A stretch of DNA of 64,000 nt from Gammaproteobacteria bacterium (GCA_009844085.1 VYCF01000021.1:124001-188000), one strand, 5' to 3'; positions 15,504-24,503 are shown, numbered from the stretch's first letter. The notes: generated from the letters alone by a model not told the origin. Translations and numbers: made by a program.

Positions 15504-17603
15504 CTAGTTTTCCGGCTTGCCGCTGTGCCGATTGAACCATTCCAGCACGGCGCTGACCTTGGCCAGCAACTGGCTGGGACGCGCGGCGATGCTGTGCGAA
15601 GCGTCCGGAATCCGCACCAGCGCGGTCTCTACGCCGCGCAACTTCAGCGCCTGGTAATACTGCTCCGATTCCCACATCGGCGTGCGCCAGTCCTGCTCCC
15701 CGGTCAGCAGCATGGTCGGTGTCGTGACCTCGCCCGCCAGCGAGAGCGGAGAGCGCTCCCAGTAGCCCATGGGATCCTCCCAGGGCAGGGCAGGGAACCA
15801 GTTCCTGGTAAAGACCGGCGCCATATCGGCGCTCAAGGCGAAGCTGATCCAGTTGATGACCGGCTTGGCCACCACCGCCGCCCGGAAACGGTCGGTCTTG
15901 CCGACGATCCAGGCTGTGAGCACACCGCCGCCGCTGCCGCCCGTCACGTAAAGCTGATCGGGATCGATAACGCCGAGATCGATCACCGCGTCCACTACCG
16001 ACATCAGGTCGTCGTAGTCCTCACTGGGGTAGTTGTGATGAATATAGCTGCCGAATGCTTCGCCGTAACTGCTGCTTCCCCGGGGGTTGGCATATACAAC
16101 CACGTAGCCGGCGGCAGCGTAGAGCTGCGCCTCTAAGGAAAAGTGCGGTCCGTACGCGGCGTGCGGACCGCCGTGGATTTCCAGCAGCAGCGGGTACTGC
16201 TGCGAGGCGTCGAAGCCGGGCGGCCATACCACCCAGGCGTGGATTTCCTCCCCGTCGTAGCTGGACGGGAACCGGAACTCCTCGACCCGGCCGAGATCGC
16301 GGTAGTCGAGGAGATTTGCGTTAAGCTGCGTCAGCCGCCGCGGCGCATCCATGCCACGGCCGACGGCAATGTCGGATGGCGCCAGGGCGTCTCCCCGGGT
16401 TATCGCGTACATGTCGCCGCCGCCAACCGCGAACTGTGCGCCCGTGTATGGCCGCGTTAGCGCCAGACCGCCCAATTCGCCGCTGATTTCCGTGAGGCCA
16501 CCATCCAGATGCGCGTAAGCCAGTTTCGTCAGACCCTCGTCTTCATAGGCGAAATACAGCCCATTGCCGTCCGCCGACCAACTGGGGAGCGTGACGTCGC
16601 GGTCCAGGTCCGGCAGCAGTTCCCGGTAGCCGCTGCCATCCACGTTCATCACGTACAGGCGGGTGATCTGGTAGCTGCGCGCGCGGTCGTCATAGCCGGT
16701 CCAGGCCAGCATCGCCCCGTCAGGCGAAACGTCGACCGAATTGTCCGGCCCCTCGCGGTCTGTGACCGCCTCGATTTCGCCACCGCCCAGCCCGACCCGA
16801 TAAATCTCGGTATTGGACGGAATGAGTTCGGCATCCTCATGGCGGTTGCCGGAGAAATATAGGCTTTGGCTGTCCGGCGACCAACTGATCGGGCCGTCGT
16901 GGTTGTAGTCGCCGGACGTAAGTTGCCGCGGCGCGCCGCCCTGCGCCGACACCACGAAAACATGATTGAAACCGTAGGGCAGCGGCCCGGCGCCGTCCAT
17001 GCGGTACACGGCGCGCTCAACCACCACGGGGGGCTCCGCCCAGTTGGCGCCCTCGGGCCTGGCGGGCAACTCGCCCATGGCCGGTGGCTGGTAGGGTACC
17101 AGCATCGTATAGGCAAGCCACTCGCCGTCCGGAGACCAGGAGAGGTTGCCGGGAGCGCGATCCAGATGGGTGACCTGCAGGGTTTCGCCGCTGTCGATCC
17201 AGCGTACGAAAATCTGCGCGCCCCCGTCATCACTGGACAGATACGCAACACGCTCGTTGTCCGGGGCAATTTGAGCGCCACTGTCGTTAACCGCCCCGGT
17301 GGTCAGCGGGCGGGCGTTCTCGCCATCGATATCGACGCGCCACAGGTTGGAGCGGCGGCGATCCTCCATGATGTCCATGAAGTTATGCGTATAGATCACA
17401 AACGAGCCGTCGGGGCTGACCTGCGGATCGCTGGCCCAGGAAAGCGAGAATACATCTTCGGGTGCGAAAACCGGCTGGGCGGCGTAAAGACCCGGGGCCG
17501 CCAACAGCAATACCAGGGCAATACGTGGTTTCAAGTTCGCGAGAAGCGTCAGCGGGGACACATTGCGGCGTTGCTTGAACAAGGGATCTTGTGGCATTTG
17601 CAT
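15504..17603 (-). CDS. Exported S9 (prolyl oligopeptidase) family peptidase
   Basis: 699-residue serine peptidase. A Sec signal peptide is visible at about 25-42 (LKPRIALVLLLAAPGLYAA), so the enzyme is periplasmic or exported. The middle is a TolB/DPP4-like beta-propeller with repeated SPDG or WSPDG units (for example SWSPDGEWLAY, SWSPDSQSLYFSG, PSWSADGNGLYFA). The C-terminal alpha/beta-hydrolase holds the catalytic triad at Ser 557 (GGSGGG), Asp 638 (GEQDWRTP) and His 670 (DASHSI). Family members cleave acylaminoacyl or dipeptidyl substrates from short peptides. The ATG at 17603 has GGGAG eight bases upstream. It stands alone between tRNA-Arg and the YbjQ gene. Confidence 0.92.
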   Translation of the reverse strand: MQMPQDPLFKQRRNVSPLTLLANLKPRIALVLLLAAPGLYAAQPVFAPEDVFSLSWASDPQVSPDGSFVIYTHNFMDIMEDRRRSNLWRVDIDGENARPLTTGAVNDSGAQIAPDNERVAYLSSDDGGAQIFVRWIDSGETLQVTHLDRAPGNLSWSPDGEWLAYTMLVPYQPPAMGELPARPEGANWAEPPVVVERAVYRMDGAGPLPYGFNHVFVVSAQGGAPRQLTSGDYNHDGPISWSPDSQSLYFSGNRHEDAELIPSNTEIYRVGLGGGEIEAVTDREGPDNSVDVSPDGAMLAWTGYDDRARSYQITRLYVMNVDGSGYRELLPDLDRDVTLPSWSADGNGLYFAYEDEGLTKLAYAHLDGGLTEISGELGGLALTRPYTGAQFAVGGGDMYAITRGDALAPSDIAVGRGMDAPRRLTQLNANLLDYRDLGRVEEFRFPSSYDGEEIHAWVVWPPGFDASQQYPLLLEIHGGPHAAYGPHFSLEAQLYAAAGYVVVYANPRGSSSYGEAFGSYIHHNYPSEDYDDLMSVVDAVIDLGVIDPDQLYVTGGSGGGVLTAWIVGKTDRFRAAVVAKPVINWISFALSADMAPVFTRNWFPALPWEDPMGYWERSPLSLAGEVTTPTMLLTGEQDWRTPMWESEQYYQALKLRGVETALVRIPDASHSIAARPSQLLAKVSAVLEWFNRHSGKPEN

Positions 17604-17631
17604 GTTGGATACTCCCGGATAGTTAATCAGT

Positions 17632-17970
17632 TCACCTGAACCTGACCGCGGTGCCGTAGCCGGCGAGGATGATCATGCCGCCCTTGTTGCCGCTGAACTC
17701 GCTATAGTCGAACTCGACCGAGACCACCGCGTCGGCGCCCGCTTCGGCGGCTTCCGCGGCAAGCTCGGCAAGGCAGGTTTCACGAGCCTTGCGCAAGGCT
17801 TCCTGGTGCGTGCCGCTGCGGCCGCCGACGATGTCGCGGATGCCGCCCATGATGTCTTTGAAAATATTGATCCCGAGCACGCATTCCGCACCGACGATGC
17901 CAAGCGACTCGCCGATTTCGCGTCCGGGAAAATACGCGGTGGTTACAATTCTGTTGATCGGAATCGCCAT
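17632..17970 (-). CDS. YbjQ (DUF74) family protein
   Basis: 112 residues. The family pattern is clear: TTAYFPGREIGESLGIVGAE near the N-terminus, then the loop DIMGGIRDIVGGRSGTHQEA and the motif EAGADAVVSVEFDYSEF. Members form pentameric beta-rich rings. The Pfam name mentions heavy-metal binding but no activity is established to my knowledge. The ATG at 17970 is chosen because AGGAGG lies 10 bases before it; the GTG three codons upstream would overlap the ribosome site. Confidence 0.88.
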   Translation of the reverse strand: MAIPINRIVTTAYFPGREIGESLGIVGAECVLGINIFKDIMGGIRDIVGGRSGTHQEALRKARETCLAELAAEAAEAGADAVVSVEFDYSEFSGNKGGMIILAGYGTAVRFR

Positions 17971-18040
17971 GGTTTCCACTCCTCCTTGACTATGTGCGAA
18001 TCAAGCCTACCGCTTGCGGCGCGGAGTTTCCACACCCCGG

Positions 18041-18970
18041 TCATGTGGGATCGGCAATGCATTCGTAGGCGAGCGGCGCCGCCTGCAAGAGCGCTTCCGC
18101 GCGGCCGTCCAGATACCATGGGCGTCCTTCGGCGACCGCCTCGATATTGGCCACGGCCAGGGCCAGATTACCGCCCCGGCTTCGGTTTACATGGGCGAGC
18201 ACCGGCTCTCCCTTTTCCGGACTGACTCCCGATCGGGCGCATACGCGGCTGTCCGCGGTGAACTCCGCCTCGCCGCTGAGCAGAAACAGGCGTTTTTTCG
18301 GCTTGCCCCGGAAATGCATGCGGGCGACGACTTCCTGGCCGGTGTAACAGCCCTTGCTGAAATTGATCACGCCGGAAATATCGTAGTTGAGCAATTGCGG
18401 CGTAAATTGCTCGCTGCTGGCCGGGCCGACGTGAGCCGTTCCGGACTTGATTTCCGCGGCCAACCAGTCACGGCCGGGATTTGACTGCCATTCACCGAAC
18501 AATTCACGCAAGGGTGGAATCACGGCCTCGTCGAGGCACCACAATTCCTGCCTCCCGCCCGGCAGCCGCAACAGGCACATCTGGGCCGAGACCGTGCTTT
18601 CGTTGACCGCGCCCGGCGGCGTGGGAAAGAGTCTGGTCAACGCGGCCTCGAAATCATCGCCCAGGATGCCGAGGACCAGCGGTGGCTCGACGCGGCGCAA
18701 TTCGACCCTGGAAAAGACCGCGTAGCGCGACAAGGTGTCGATGATTTTCCCGGCCATGCCGCCCGCTGTCTGCAGCAGGCAGGAGTCACCGGTTTGCGCC
18801 AGCCGGAAATCGGCAACGACGCGGCCTTTCAGGTTGCAGATGGCGCCCGGCAGGGAACGGGTTTCCGACAGCAGATCGACATTGCAACTCACCTGGCCTT
18901 GCAGGAACTTGCGCGCATCCGGGCCTTCGACCTGGACGAATTCGTGTTCCGGCAATGCGTAAACTGGCAT
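18041..18970 (-). CDS. ygfZ: Folate-binding tRNA-modifying protein YgfZ
   Basis: GcvT-like tetrahydrofolate-binding protein that supports assembly or repair of certain Fe-S enzymes, including MiaB. It has 309 residues from the ATG at 18970. The open frame extends upstream but that part is unlike the family. The YgfZ signature KGCYTGQE is at 206-213 with the essential cysteine at 208. The N-terminal FVQVEGPDARKFLQGQVSCN is typical. It is divergent from sdhE, a common arrangement in gammaproteobacteria. Confidence 0.95.
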   Translation of the reverse strand: MPVYALPEHEFVQVEGPDARKFLQGQVSCNVDLLSETRSLPGAICNLKGRVVADFRLAQTGDSCLLQTAGGMAGKIIDTLSRYAVFSRVELRRVEPPLVLGILGDDFEAALTRLFPTPPGAVNESTVSAQMCLLRLPGGRQELWCLDEAVIPPLRELFGEWQSNPGRDWLAAEIKSGTAHVGPASSEQFTPQLLNYDISGVINFSKGCYTGQEVVARMHFRGKPKKRLFLLSGEAEFTADSRVCARSGVSPEKGEPVLAHVNRSRGGNLALAVANIEAVAEGRPWYLDGRAEALLQAAPLAYECIADPT

Positions 18971-19101
18971 GAAGGGTACTCGCGGCTGATCGAAAAGGCG
19001 CAGTTTAGCAGCACTTGATTCATGCCGTCTTTTTCCCGGGATATCGAAAAGGTTTCGGCAAAATGCTAGCTTGCGCACACCGGTCCAGGAGACCTTCGGG
19101 C

Positions 19102-19377
19102 ATGGCGCAAGACAGCCGGATTCCCGGTGATTTACAGAAAATCTATTGGCGCAGCCGCCGGGGCATGCTCGAACTCGACTTGCTGCTCGTGCCGTTCACT
19201 CTCGAAGCCTATGCCGGCCTGTCGCCCGCGGATCAACTCCGGTACCGTCAATTGCTGGAATGCGAAGACCAGGACCTGTTTGCCTGGCTGATGCGGCGCG
19301 AAGCGGCAGCGGACCGGCAACCGCTCATCGATCGCATCCTGGCGCACAATTCGGCGCGTTCGGAGAAAGCGGACTAA
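19102..19377 (+). CDS. sdhE: FAD assembly factor SdhE
   Basis: Small helical protein promoting covalent attachment of FAD to succinate dehydrogenase and fumarate reductase (also called CptB or YgfY). It has 91 residues from the ATG at 19102, with AGGAG upstream. The flavinylation motif RGMLELD at about 20-26 is intact, and CEDQDLFAWLMRRE is the usual second half. ygfX follows 9 bases later in the same direction, as in E. coli, and ygfZ is divergent. Confidence 0.95.
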   Translation: MAQDSRIPGDLQKIYWRSRRGMLELDLLLVPFTLEAYAGLSPADQLRYRQLLECEDQDLFAWLMRREAAADRQPLIDRILAHNSARSEKAD

Positions 19378-19386
19378 GCTTTTTGC

Positions 19387-19803
19387 GTGCTTCGAATCCA
19401 TCCCGCCCCTTCCCGGCTTCGCTTCCTGCTGGCGCTGTTCCTGCACGGACTGGCGCTGACGGCGCTGTTTCATTCCGGCGCGCCATTCTGGCTCAAGTCG
19501 GCACTGGCGCCCCTGGTGTTCTGCGGGCTATGGCTTGAAGCGCAAATCGCCCTCGGCCGCAGGCAAGTCGTGGCAATGCAGATAGGCGCGCGGTCCGTGA
19601 AACTGCGGATCGACGGAGAAAGCATGGAAACCGGACCGCCACAGGTGCGCCATTGCTCGGAATGGCTGGTTATCGTCGAATTTCCGGTGCGAGGCGCCGA
19701 ATCCGGACACCGAAGATTTCATCTCGTACTGTTTCCGGATTCACTACTCACAGACGAACGGCGCAGATTGCGCCGCTGGATATACTTTTACCTTGGGAGA
19801 TAA
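19387..19803 (+). CDS. ygfX: YgfX (CptA) family membrane protein
   Basis: 138-residue inner-membrane protein starting with GTG at 19387. Two hydrophobic helices lie near the N-terminus (about 12-28 and 33-50), followed by a short soluble region with WLVIVEFPV and a basic DERRRLRRWIYFYL ending. Length, topology and position directly after sdhE match E. coli YgfX, which was described as a toxin acting on FtsZ and MreB and as SdhE's operon partner. Identification rests largely on context, because YgfX proteins diverge strongly. Confidence 0.8.
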   Translation: MLRIHPAPSRLRFLLALFLHGLALTALFHSGAPFWLKSALAPLVFCGLWLEAQIALGRRQVVAMQIGARSVKLRIDGESMETGPPQVRHCSEWLVIVEFPVRGAESGHRRFHLVLFPDSLLTDERRRLRRWIYFYLGR

Positions 19804-19813
19804 GAAGCCCGAG

Positions 19814-19851
19814 GAGATTCTGCAACTCCGCTTCGCTACGCGCAGAATGAC
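19814..19851 (+). repeat. Small hairpin repeat, copy A
   Basis: Arms ATTCTGC (19817-19823) and GCAGAAT (19842-19848) around a loop rich in CGCT/AGCG steps, flanked by GAG and GAC. A second copy in reverse orientation is at 24655-24692. Both precede a large palindromic repeat by a similar distance in the same relative orientation. Confidence 0.75.
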
Positions 19852-19860
19852 GGGCTGGCG

Positions 19861-20003
19861 AACCAGCACTGCCTGAGTCGCTGGCGGGTGGCGCGGGGTT
19901 TAGCGGGCGTCCCCGACATGGATGTCGGGGCCGAAGCGTACAGGGACGTATTCACAGCGTCCGCTAAACCCCGCGCCACCCGGCGGCGACGGATCGAAGC
20001 CAC
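19861..20003 (+). repeat. Large palindromic intergenic repeat, copy 2
   Basis: Same element as copy 1. The main arms 19885-19906 and 19961-19982 are perfectly complementary over 22 bases, extended to about 30 pairs with one G-G mismatch. The arm sequence (CGGGTGGCGCGGGGTTTAGC) differs from copy 1 (GGCGGAATGGGGTACAGC), yet pairing is kept. The inner hairpin (CCCCGACA/TGTCGGGG) and the core CAGGGAcGTATTcACaGCGTCC are nearly identical. The flanks AACCAGCACT and GGATCGAAGCCAC mark the ends. It lies between ygfX and nadB, at the 3' ends of both. Confidence 0.85.
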
Positions 20004-20009
20004 TTTCCC

Positions 20010-21698
20010 TCAAAATTCCAGCAGATCCGCATGTTCGGGCGGCGCGAGCACGGTATCCGCAGCCTCCGGCAACAGGTTCGGGTGATCCAGATTGAAATGC
20101 AGCCCGCGGCTTTCCTTGCGCAGGCCGGCGCTGCGCACGATCAGGCCCGCTACCAGCGCCAGGTTGCGCAATTCCAGCATGTCGCGGCTGATGCGATAGC
20201 TTTGGAAATGTTCATGAATTTCCTCGCGCAGCATTTCCAGGCGCCGTTCGGCCCGCCGCAGACGGCCGTCGCTGCGCACGATTCCGACGTAGTCCCACAT
20301 GCAGCGGCGCAATTCGTCCCAGTTGTGCGAAATCAGGATGTCGTCGCCCGATTCGGCGCGGCTGTCGGGCCAGCCCGGGGCGGGGCCCGCGAAATCCGTG
20401 TCGCCGATCTTGCGGCCGATCGAATCGGCCGCGCTGAAGGCGATGACGAAACATTCCGACAGCGAGTTGCTGGCGATACGGTTGGCGCCATGCAGGCCGG
20501 AGAAGGTTGTTTCGCCCACCGCGTATAGATTCTCGATGTCGGTTTCCCCGTCGCGATTGACCATCACGCCGCCGCAGGTGTAATGCGCCGCCGGAACGAC
20601 CGGAATCCGCTCGCGGGTGATGTCGATGCCGAGTTCCAGGCAGCGCCGATGGATATTCGGAAAACGTTCGCGCACCAGTTCCGCGGGCCGATGAGCGATG
20701 TTCAGATACACGCAGTCCTCGCCGAGCCGCTTGGTTTCGTGATCGATCGCCCGGGCGACGACGTCGCGCGAGGCCAGTTCGCCGCGGCTGTCGAACTGTT
20801 CCATGAATCGGGCGCCGTCGGGCAATTCGAGCCTCGCGCCTTCGCCGCGCATGGCCTCGGTGATCAGGAAACTGCGGGCATGGGGGTGGAACAGGCAGGT
20901 CGGATGGAACTGGTTGAACTCCATGTTGGCGACCCGGCAGCCGGCGCGCCAGGCCATGGCGATGCCGTCGCCGCTGGCGCTGTCGGGATTCGTCGTATAC
21001 AGATAAGCCTTGCTCGCGCCACCGGTGGCAAGCACCACGAACCTGGCCTCGATCGCCGAAACCCGGCGCGTGGCGTCGTCGAGCACGTATACTCCGCTGC
21101 AACGGCGCGAAGCGCCGCCGCCGGGCTCATGCACGACGAGATCGAGCGCGGTGCAGCCTTCCATGAAATGGATGGTCGGATTTTCGTTCGCGCGCCGGTG
21201 CAAGGTCTGAAACACCGCCTTGCCCGTGGCGTCGGTGGCATGAATGATGCGCCGGTGGCTGTGAGCGCCTTCCTGGGCAAGATGCAGGGAGCTGAGATCG
21301 ATATCGGCGTCATTGCTGCCGCCCCGCCGGACGGTCGCGCCGGGGAGGGTGCTGAAAGGAACGCCTTGTTCCACCAGCCATCTGACCGCGGCCGCGCTGT
21401 TGCCAACCACATGTTCGACCATTTCCCGATGGCAAAGCCCGCCGCCGACCGTAATCGTATCCTCGACATGCGATTCGAGACTGTCGCTGTCGTCGAGCAC
21501 CGCCGCAATGCCGCCCTGGGCGTAGAACGTCGCACCCTGTTCCAGGCTCGACTTGCTGAGCAGGCCCACGCTGGCGAACGGGGCGGCGCGCAACGCCAGC
21601 GTCAACCCGGCTGCGCCGCTGCCGATGACGAGGATGTCGAATTTGCGTGTCGAACCAGGGATCATGCGGCGGGGCGCAAGGTTGGTGCGCGGAGACAT
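20010..21698 (-). CDS. nadB: L-aspartate oxidase NadB
   Basis: FAD enzyme oxidising aspartate to iminoaspartate, the first step of de novo NAD synthesis. It has 562 residues. The dinucleotide-binding motif ILVIGSGAAGLTLAL lies near 22-36, the active-site region HTFYA-like text appears here as GATFYAQGGIAAVL, and the succinate-dehydrogenase-family motifs MEFNQFHPTCLF and HYTCGGVMVN are followed by LYAVGETTFSGLHGANRIAS. The C-terminal helical domain is present. It is divergent from rpoE, the arrangement seen in E. coli and Pseudomonas. Confidence 0.96.
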   Translation of the reverse strand: MSPRTNLAPRRMIPGSTRKFDILVIGSGAAGLTLALRAAPFASVGLLSKSSLEQGATFYAQGGIAAVLDDSDSLESHVEDTITVGGGLCHREMVEHVVGNSAAAVRWLVEQGVPFSTLPGATVRRGGSNDADIDLSSLHLAQEGAHSHRRIIHATDATGKAVFQTLHRRANENPTIHFMEGCTALDLVVHEPGGGASRRCSGVYVLDDATRRVSAIEARFVVLATGGASKAYLYTTNPDSASGDGIAMAWRAGCRVANMEFNQFHPTCLFHPHARSFLITEAMRGEGARLELPDGARFMEQFDSRGELASRDVVARAIDHETKRLGEDCVYLNIAHRPAELVRERFPNIHRRCLELGIDITRERIPVVPAAHYTCGGVMVNRDGETDIENLYAVGETTFSGLHGANRIASNSLSECFVIAFSAADSIGRKIGDTDFAGPAPGWPDSRAESGDDILISHNWDELRRCMWDYVGIVRSDGRLRRAERRLEMLREEIHEHFQSYRISRDMLELRNLALVAGLIVRSAGLRKESRGLHFNLDHPNLLPEAADTVLAPPEHADLLEF

Positions 21699-21780
21699 GG
21701 ACGGAATACAATGCGGGCGTACATTACCACACGTGCAAACCGATTGGGTCGTTTCCCGCGGGTCAACCTCATGTCCATGC

Positions 21781-21807
21781 GAACTTTTTTCCGGCTTCGC
21801 TGTCTCA
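21781..21807 (+). promoter_or_regulatory. Candidate sigma-E promoter upstream of rpoE
   Basis: GAACTT (21781-21786), a 16-base spacer, then TCTCA (21803-21807), close to the sigma-E consensus GAACTT-N16-TCTGA. The predicted start is about 60 bases before the rpoE ATG, in the divergent gap with nadB. This suggests the usual autoregulation of rpoE. Confidence 0.6.
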
Positions 21808-21870
21808 GAAACAGGGCGTCAGTGCCGCGGGCAACAATCGAAGGCCTCCGGGAAAGACTGAGAGGTACGA

Positions 21871-22440
21871 ATGTCCCGGGATACTGACCGGCAACTCGTG
21901 GAGAGGGTACTGGCCGGCGAGACGAATGCGTTCAACTTTCTGGTGTTGCGATATCAGCATCGGGTTGCGGGTTTGATCAGCCGGTTCGTGCAGAGCCCAC
22001 AGGAAATAGAGGACATCAGCCAGGAGGCGTTCGTAAAGGCTTACCGCGCCCTGTCGTTATTCAGGGGTGACAGTTCGTTCTATACGTGGCTCTACCAGAT
22101 CGCGGTGAACACCGCCAAGAACTATCTGGTATCGCGGAATCGGCGGCTGATGGCGGGAAGTCTCGACATCGAAGAGGCGGAACATGGCGAACTCGCACCG
22201 GCGCTGCGGGACATAGCCGACCCGGAAAGCGAGTTGGAGATGGAGCATCTGAAGGCGGTGATTGATGCCGCCATCGAGGAACTGCCCGAAGAATTGCGTA
22301 CGGCCTTCACCTTGCGCGAATTTTCCGGCATGAGTTACGAACAGATCACCGAGGTTATGGATTGTCCGGTGGGTACGGTAAGATCGAGGATATTCCGCGC
22401 CAGGGAGGCGATAGACAGGAAGATCCGCGAGATATTGTGA
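21871..22440 (+). CDS. rpoE: RNA polymerase sigma-E factor (RpoE/AlgU)
   Basis: Group 4 (extracytoplasmic function) sigma factor directing the envelope-stress response. It has 189 residues, the same scale as E. coli RpoE (191). Region 2 is YQHRVAGLISRFVQ to AFVKAYRALSLFRGDSSFYT, with the DISQEAF motif. Region 4 is the helix-turn-helix LREFSGMSYEQITEVMDCPV followed by GTVRSRIFRARE. GAGG precedes the ATG at 21871. rseA follows 39 bases later. A sigma-E-like promoter is upstream. Confidence 0.97.
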   Translation: MSRDTDRQLVERVLAGETNAFNFLVLRYQHRVAGLISRFVQSPQEIEDISQEAFVKAYRALSLFRGDSSFYTWLYQIAVNTAKNYLVSRNRRLMAGSLDIEEAEHGELAPALRDIADPESELEMEHLKAVIDAAIEELPEELRTAFTLREFSGMSYEQITEVMDCPVGTVRSRIFRAREAIDRKIREIL

Positions 22441-22479
22441 CACAGCAAAGCTAATTTGGATTTGGGCAAGAGGCGGAGC

Positions 22480-23043
22480 ATGAGTGAAACACGGCGGGAA
22501 ACGCTTTCCGCGATGCTCGACAACGAAACCGACGAACTTGAGTTGCGGAGGCTGCTCAAGACCGCCGACGACGATGCGGAACTCAAGCGCGTCTGGGAGC
22601 GCTACAGTCTGGCGCAGTCCCTGCTGCACGAATCCCGCGTCGGCCGATTGAGCGACGATTTTCATCTGGAAGTCGCCCGCCGCCTGCAAGCGGAACCCGC
22701 GCCGAAACGCGGCTCCGGCGTATCGGCGACGGGCCGGCAATTCGCGGGCAGGTTCGCGATCGCGGCAACAGTCGCGCTTGCCGTTTTCGTGGCATTGCAA
22801 GCCGGTCTCGACAACGAACCGGCGGCGCCGCAAATCGCGAACGAAGCGTCGGCCCCCGCGACCGCGCCGGCGGCGCAGATTGTCGAAGTCGACAACGCTC
22901 CTGTCGTTCCCGTGGACCCGGAAGCGCGGCAGCGGCTGCTCGAATATATCGAGAGCATGCGTTTCGACCCGGAAGAACCGCCACGGATGGAACACATCCA
23001 GGATTCCCCCCTCTTTCACCTGGTCAACGACCTGCAGGACTAG
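22480..23043 (+). CDS. rseA: Anti-sigma-E factor RseA/MucA
   Basis: Single-pass inner-membrane protein that holds RpoE inactive until cleaved by site-1 and site-2 proteases. It has 187 residues from the ATG at 22480 (GAGGCGGAGC upstream). The N-terminal sigma-binding domain (about 1-70) starts MSETRRETLSAMLDNETDEL. One transmembrane helix lies at about 91-109, followed by an Ala/Pro-rich periplasmic part that ends with YIESMRFDPEEPPRM. No rseB follows, and mucD comes next. The site-2 protease gene rseP is in this window at 52.6 kb. Confidence 0.92.
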   Translation: MSETRRETLSAMLDNETDELELRRLLKTADDDAELKRVWERYSLAQSLLHESRVGRLSDDFHLEVARRLQAEPAPKRGSGVSATGRQFAGRFAIAATVALAVFVALQAGLDNEPAAPQIANEASAPATAPAAQIVEVDNAPVVPVDPEARQRLLEYIESMRFDPEEPPRMEHIQDSPLFHLVNDLQD

Positions 23044-23126
23044 CCCGCCGGGGTTCATTCAACTATTTCGGCGCGTTGCGCTATGGTACATTTGACTGTT
23101 ACGTGTTCGGTCAAAGGTAAAGCCGC

Positions 23127-24503
23127 GTGCACAAGTCCTTCCGTACCGCAATGGCGTTTACGCTCGCAGTCGCCTGGTTTATTCCGGCGGCAGCGGCGGA
23201 ATTGCCGAACTTCGCCGACCTGGTGGAGCGCAGCGCGCCCGCCATCGTGGAAATTTCTACCAGCCGCGCCAACCAGCAGGGGAATCTGTTCGACGAATTC
23301 GACGACCTGTTCCGCCGGCAAATTCCGGACGGGCGGCAACCCGAGGAACCGTTCCAGCCGCGCACCGTCGGCTCCGGATTCATCGTTTCCGATGACGGCT
23401 ATGTAATCACGAATAACCATGTCGTCTACGGCGCCGACGAAATCCGCGTACATCTGAACGACCGCCGCGTATTGGTGGCGGATGTCGTCGGCCTGGACGA
23501 ACCTTCCGATCTGGCGCTGCTCAAGCTCGAGGCCGCTGACTTGCCCTTCGTCGGATTCGGCGATTCCGACGCCTTGCGGATCGGTGACTGGGTGCTCGCG
23601 ATCGGCTCGCCTTTCGGTCTTGAATTCTCGGCCTCGGCCGGCATCGTCAGCGCGAAAGGCCGCACGGTACCGCGCCGCTCGTCATATAACTACATGGCTT
23701 TCCTGCAGACCGACGTGGCGATCAACCAGGGCAATTCCGGCGGCCCGCTCTTCAACCTCGAAGGCGAGGTGGTAGGCATCAATTCGCGGATTCTGAGCAG
23801 CACCGGCGGCTCCAACGGCGTGTCCTTTGCCATTCCGAGCAATGTCGCGGTAAACGTGCTCGACCAGTTGCGGGAAACCGGAGCAGTGCAGCGCGGCCTG
23901 CTTGGCGTGCAGATGGGCGAAGTCGACTATGAAATGGCCCGTAACGTCGGTTTGCCGCGCCCGCTCGGCGCATACGTCGATCGCGTGCAACCCGCAAGTC
24001 CGGCGGAACGCGCCGGCCTGCGCGACGGCGACATCATCACCGGCTTCAACGGGCACGAAATCGGGTTCTTCACCGAATTGCCGTATTTCGTCGGACAATA
24101 CCATCCCGGCACACGCGCCGAAGTCGTCGTGCGCAGGGAAGGCGAGGAATACAGTTTCGAAGTGACTCTCGGCAGTTCGCCGACCAATGCCGCCATCGCC
24201 GCGGCCGAGCCGGCCCCGCGGCCGCGACCGGAAAATCCGCTCGGATTCCGCGTTGCCGACCTGAGCGGCGAAACCCGCCAGGTCGCCGGCATCAGCGGTG
24301 TGCGCGTCGCACAAATGGCGCCGGGCCCGGGCAGCGATTCGGGCCTGCAATTGAACGACGTAATCACCGCTCTCAACGGCGAGCCGGTCGAGTCGGCGGG
24401 AGATTTCGCGCGTATCGCCGAAGCCTTGCCCGAATCGGGCTCGATTCCGCTGGAAATCCTGCGCCAAGGCGAAAGCCGCAGCCTGTCATTGGAGTTGCCC
24501 TGA
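23127..24503 (+). CDS. mucD: Periplasmic serine protease/chaperone of the Do (DegP/MucD) family
   Basis: 458 residues from GTG 23127 (AAGGTAAAG upstream). The signal peptide is about 1-24 (AFTLAVAWFIPAAAAE). The trypsin-like protease has triad motifs with His in ITNNHVV, Asp in EPSDLALLKLE and Ser in GNSGGPLF. Two PDZ domains follow (from about residue 255 and residue 370). Position after rpoE-rseA corresponds to Pseudomonas mucD. It degrades or refolds misfolded periplasmic proteins. Large repeat copy 3 begins immediately after its TGA stop. Confidence 0.93.
   Translation: MHKSFRTAMAFTLAVAWFIPAAAAELPNFADLVERSAPAIVEISTSRANQQGNLFDEFDDLFRRQIPDGRQPEEPFQPRTVGSGFIVSDDGYVITNNHVVYGADEIRVHLNDRRVLVADVVGLDEPSDLALLKLEAADLPFVGFGDSDALRIGDWVLAIGSPFGLEFSASAGIVSAKGRTVPRRSSYNYMAFLQTDVAINQGNSGGPLFNLEGEVVGINSRILSSTGGSNGVSFAIPSNVAVNVLDQLRETGAVQRGLLGVQMGEVDYEMARNVGLPRPLGAYVDRVQPASPAERAGLRDGDIITGFNGHEIGFFTELPYFVGQYHPGTRAEVVVRREGEEYSFEVTLGSSPTNAAIAAAEPAPRPRPENPLGFRVADLSGETRQVAGISGVRVAQMAPGPGSDSGLQLNDVITALNGEPVESAGDFARIAEALPESGSIPLEILRQGESRSLSLELP

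Noticed and set aside
20583-21887. 434-codon open frame antisense to nadB
   Set aside because: Shadow of nadB with biased composition and no recognisable domain.
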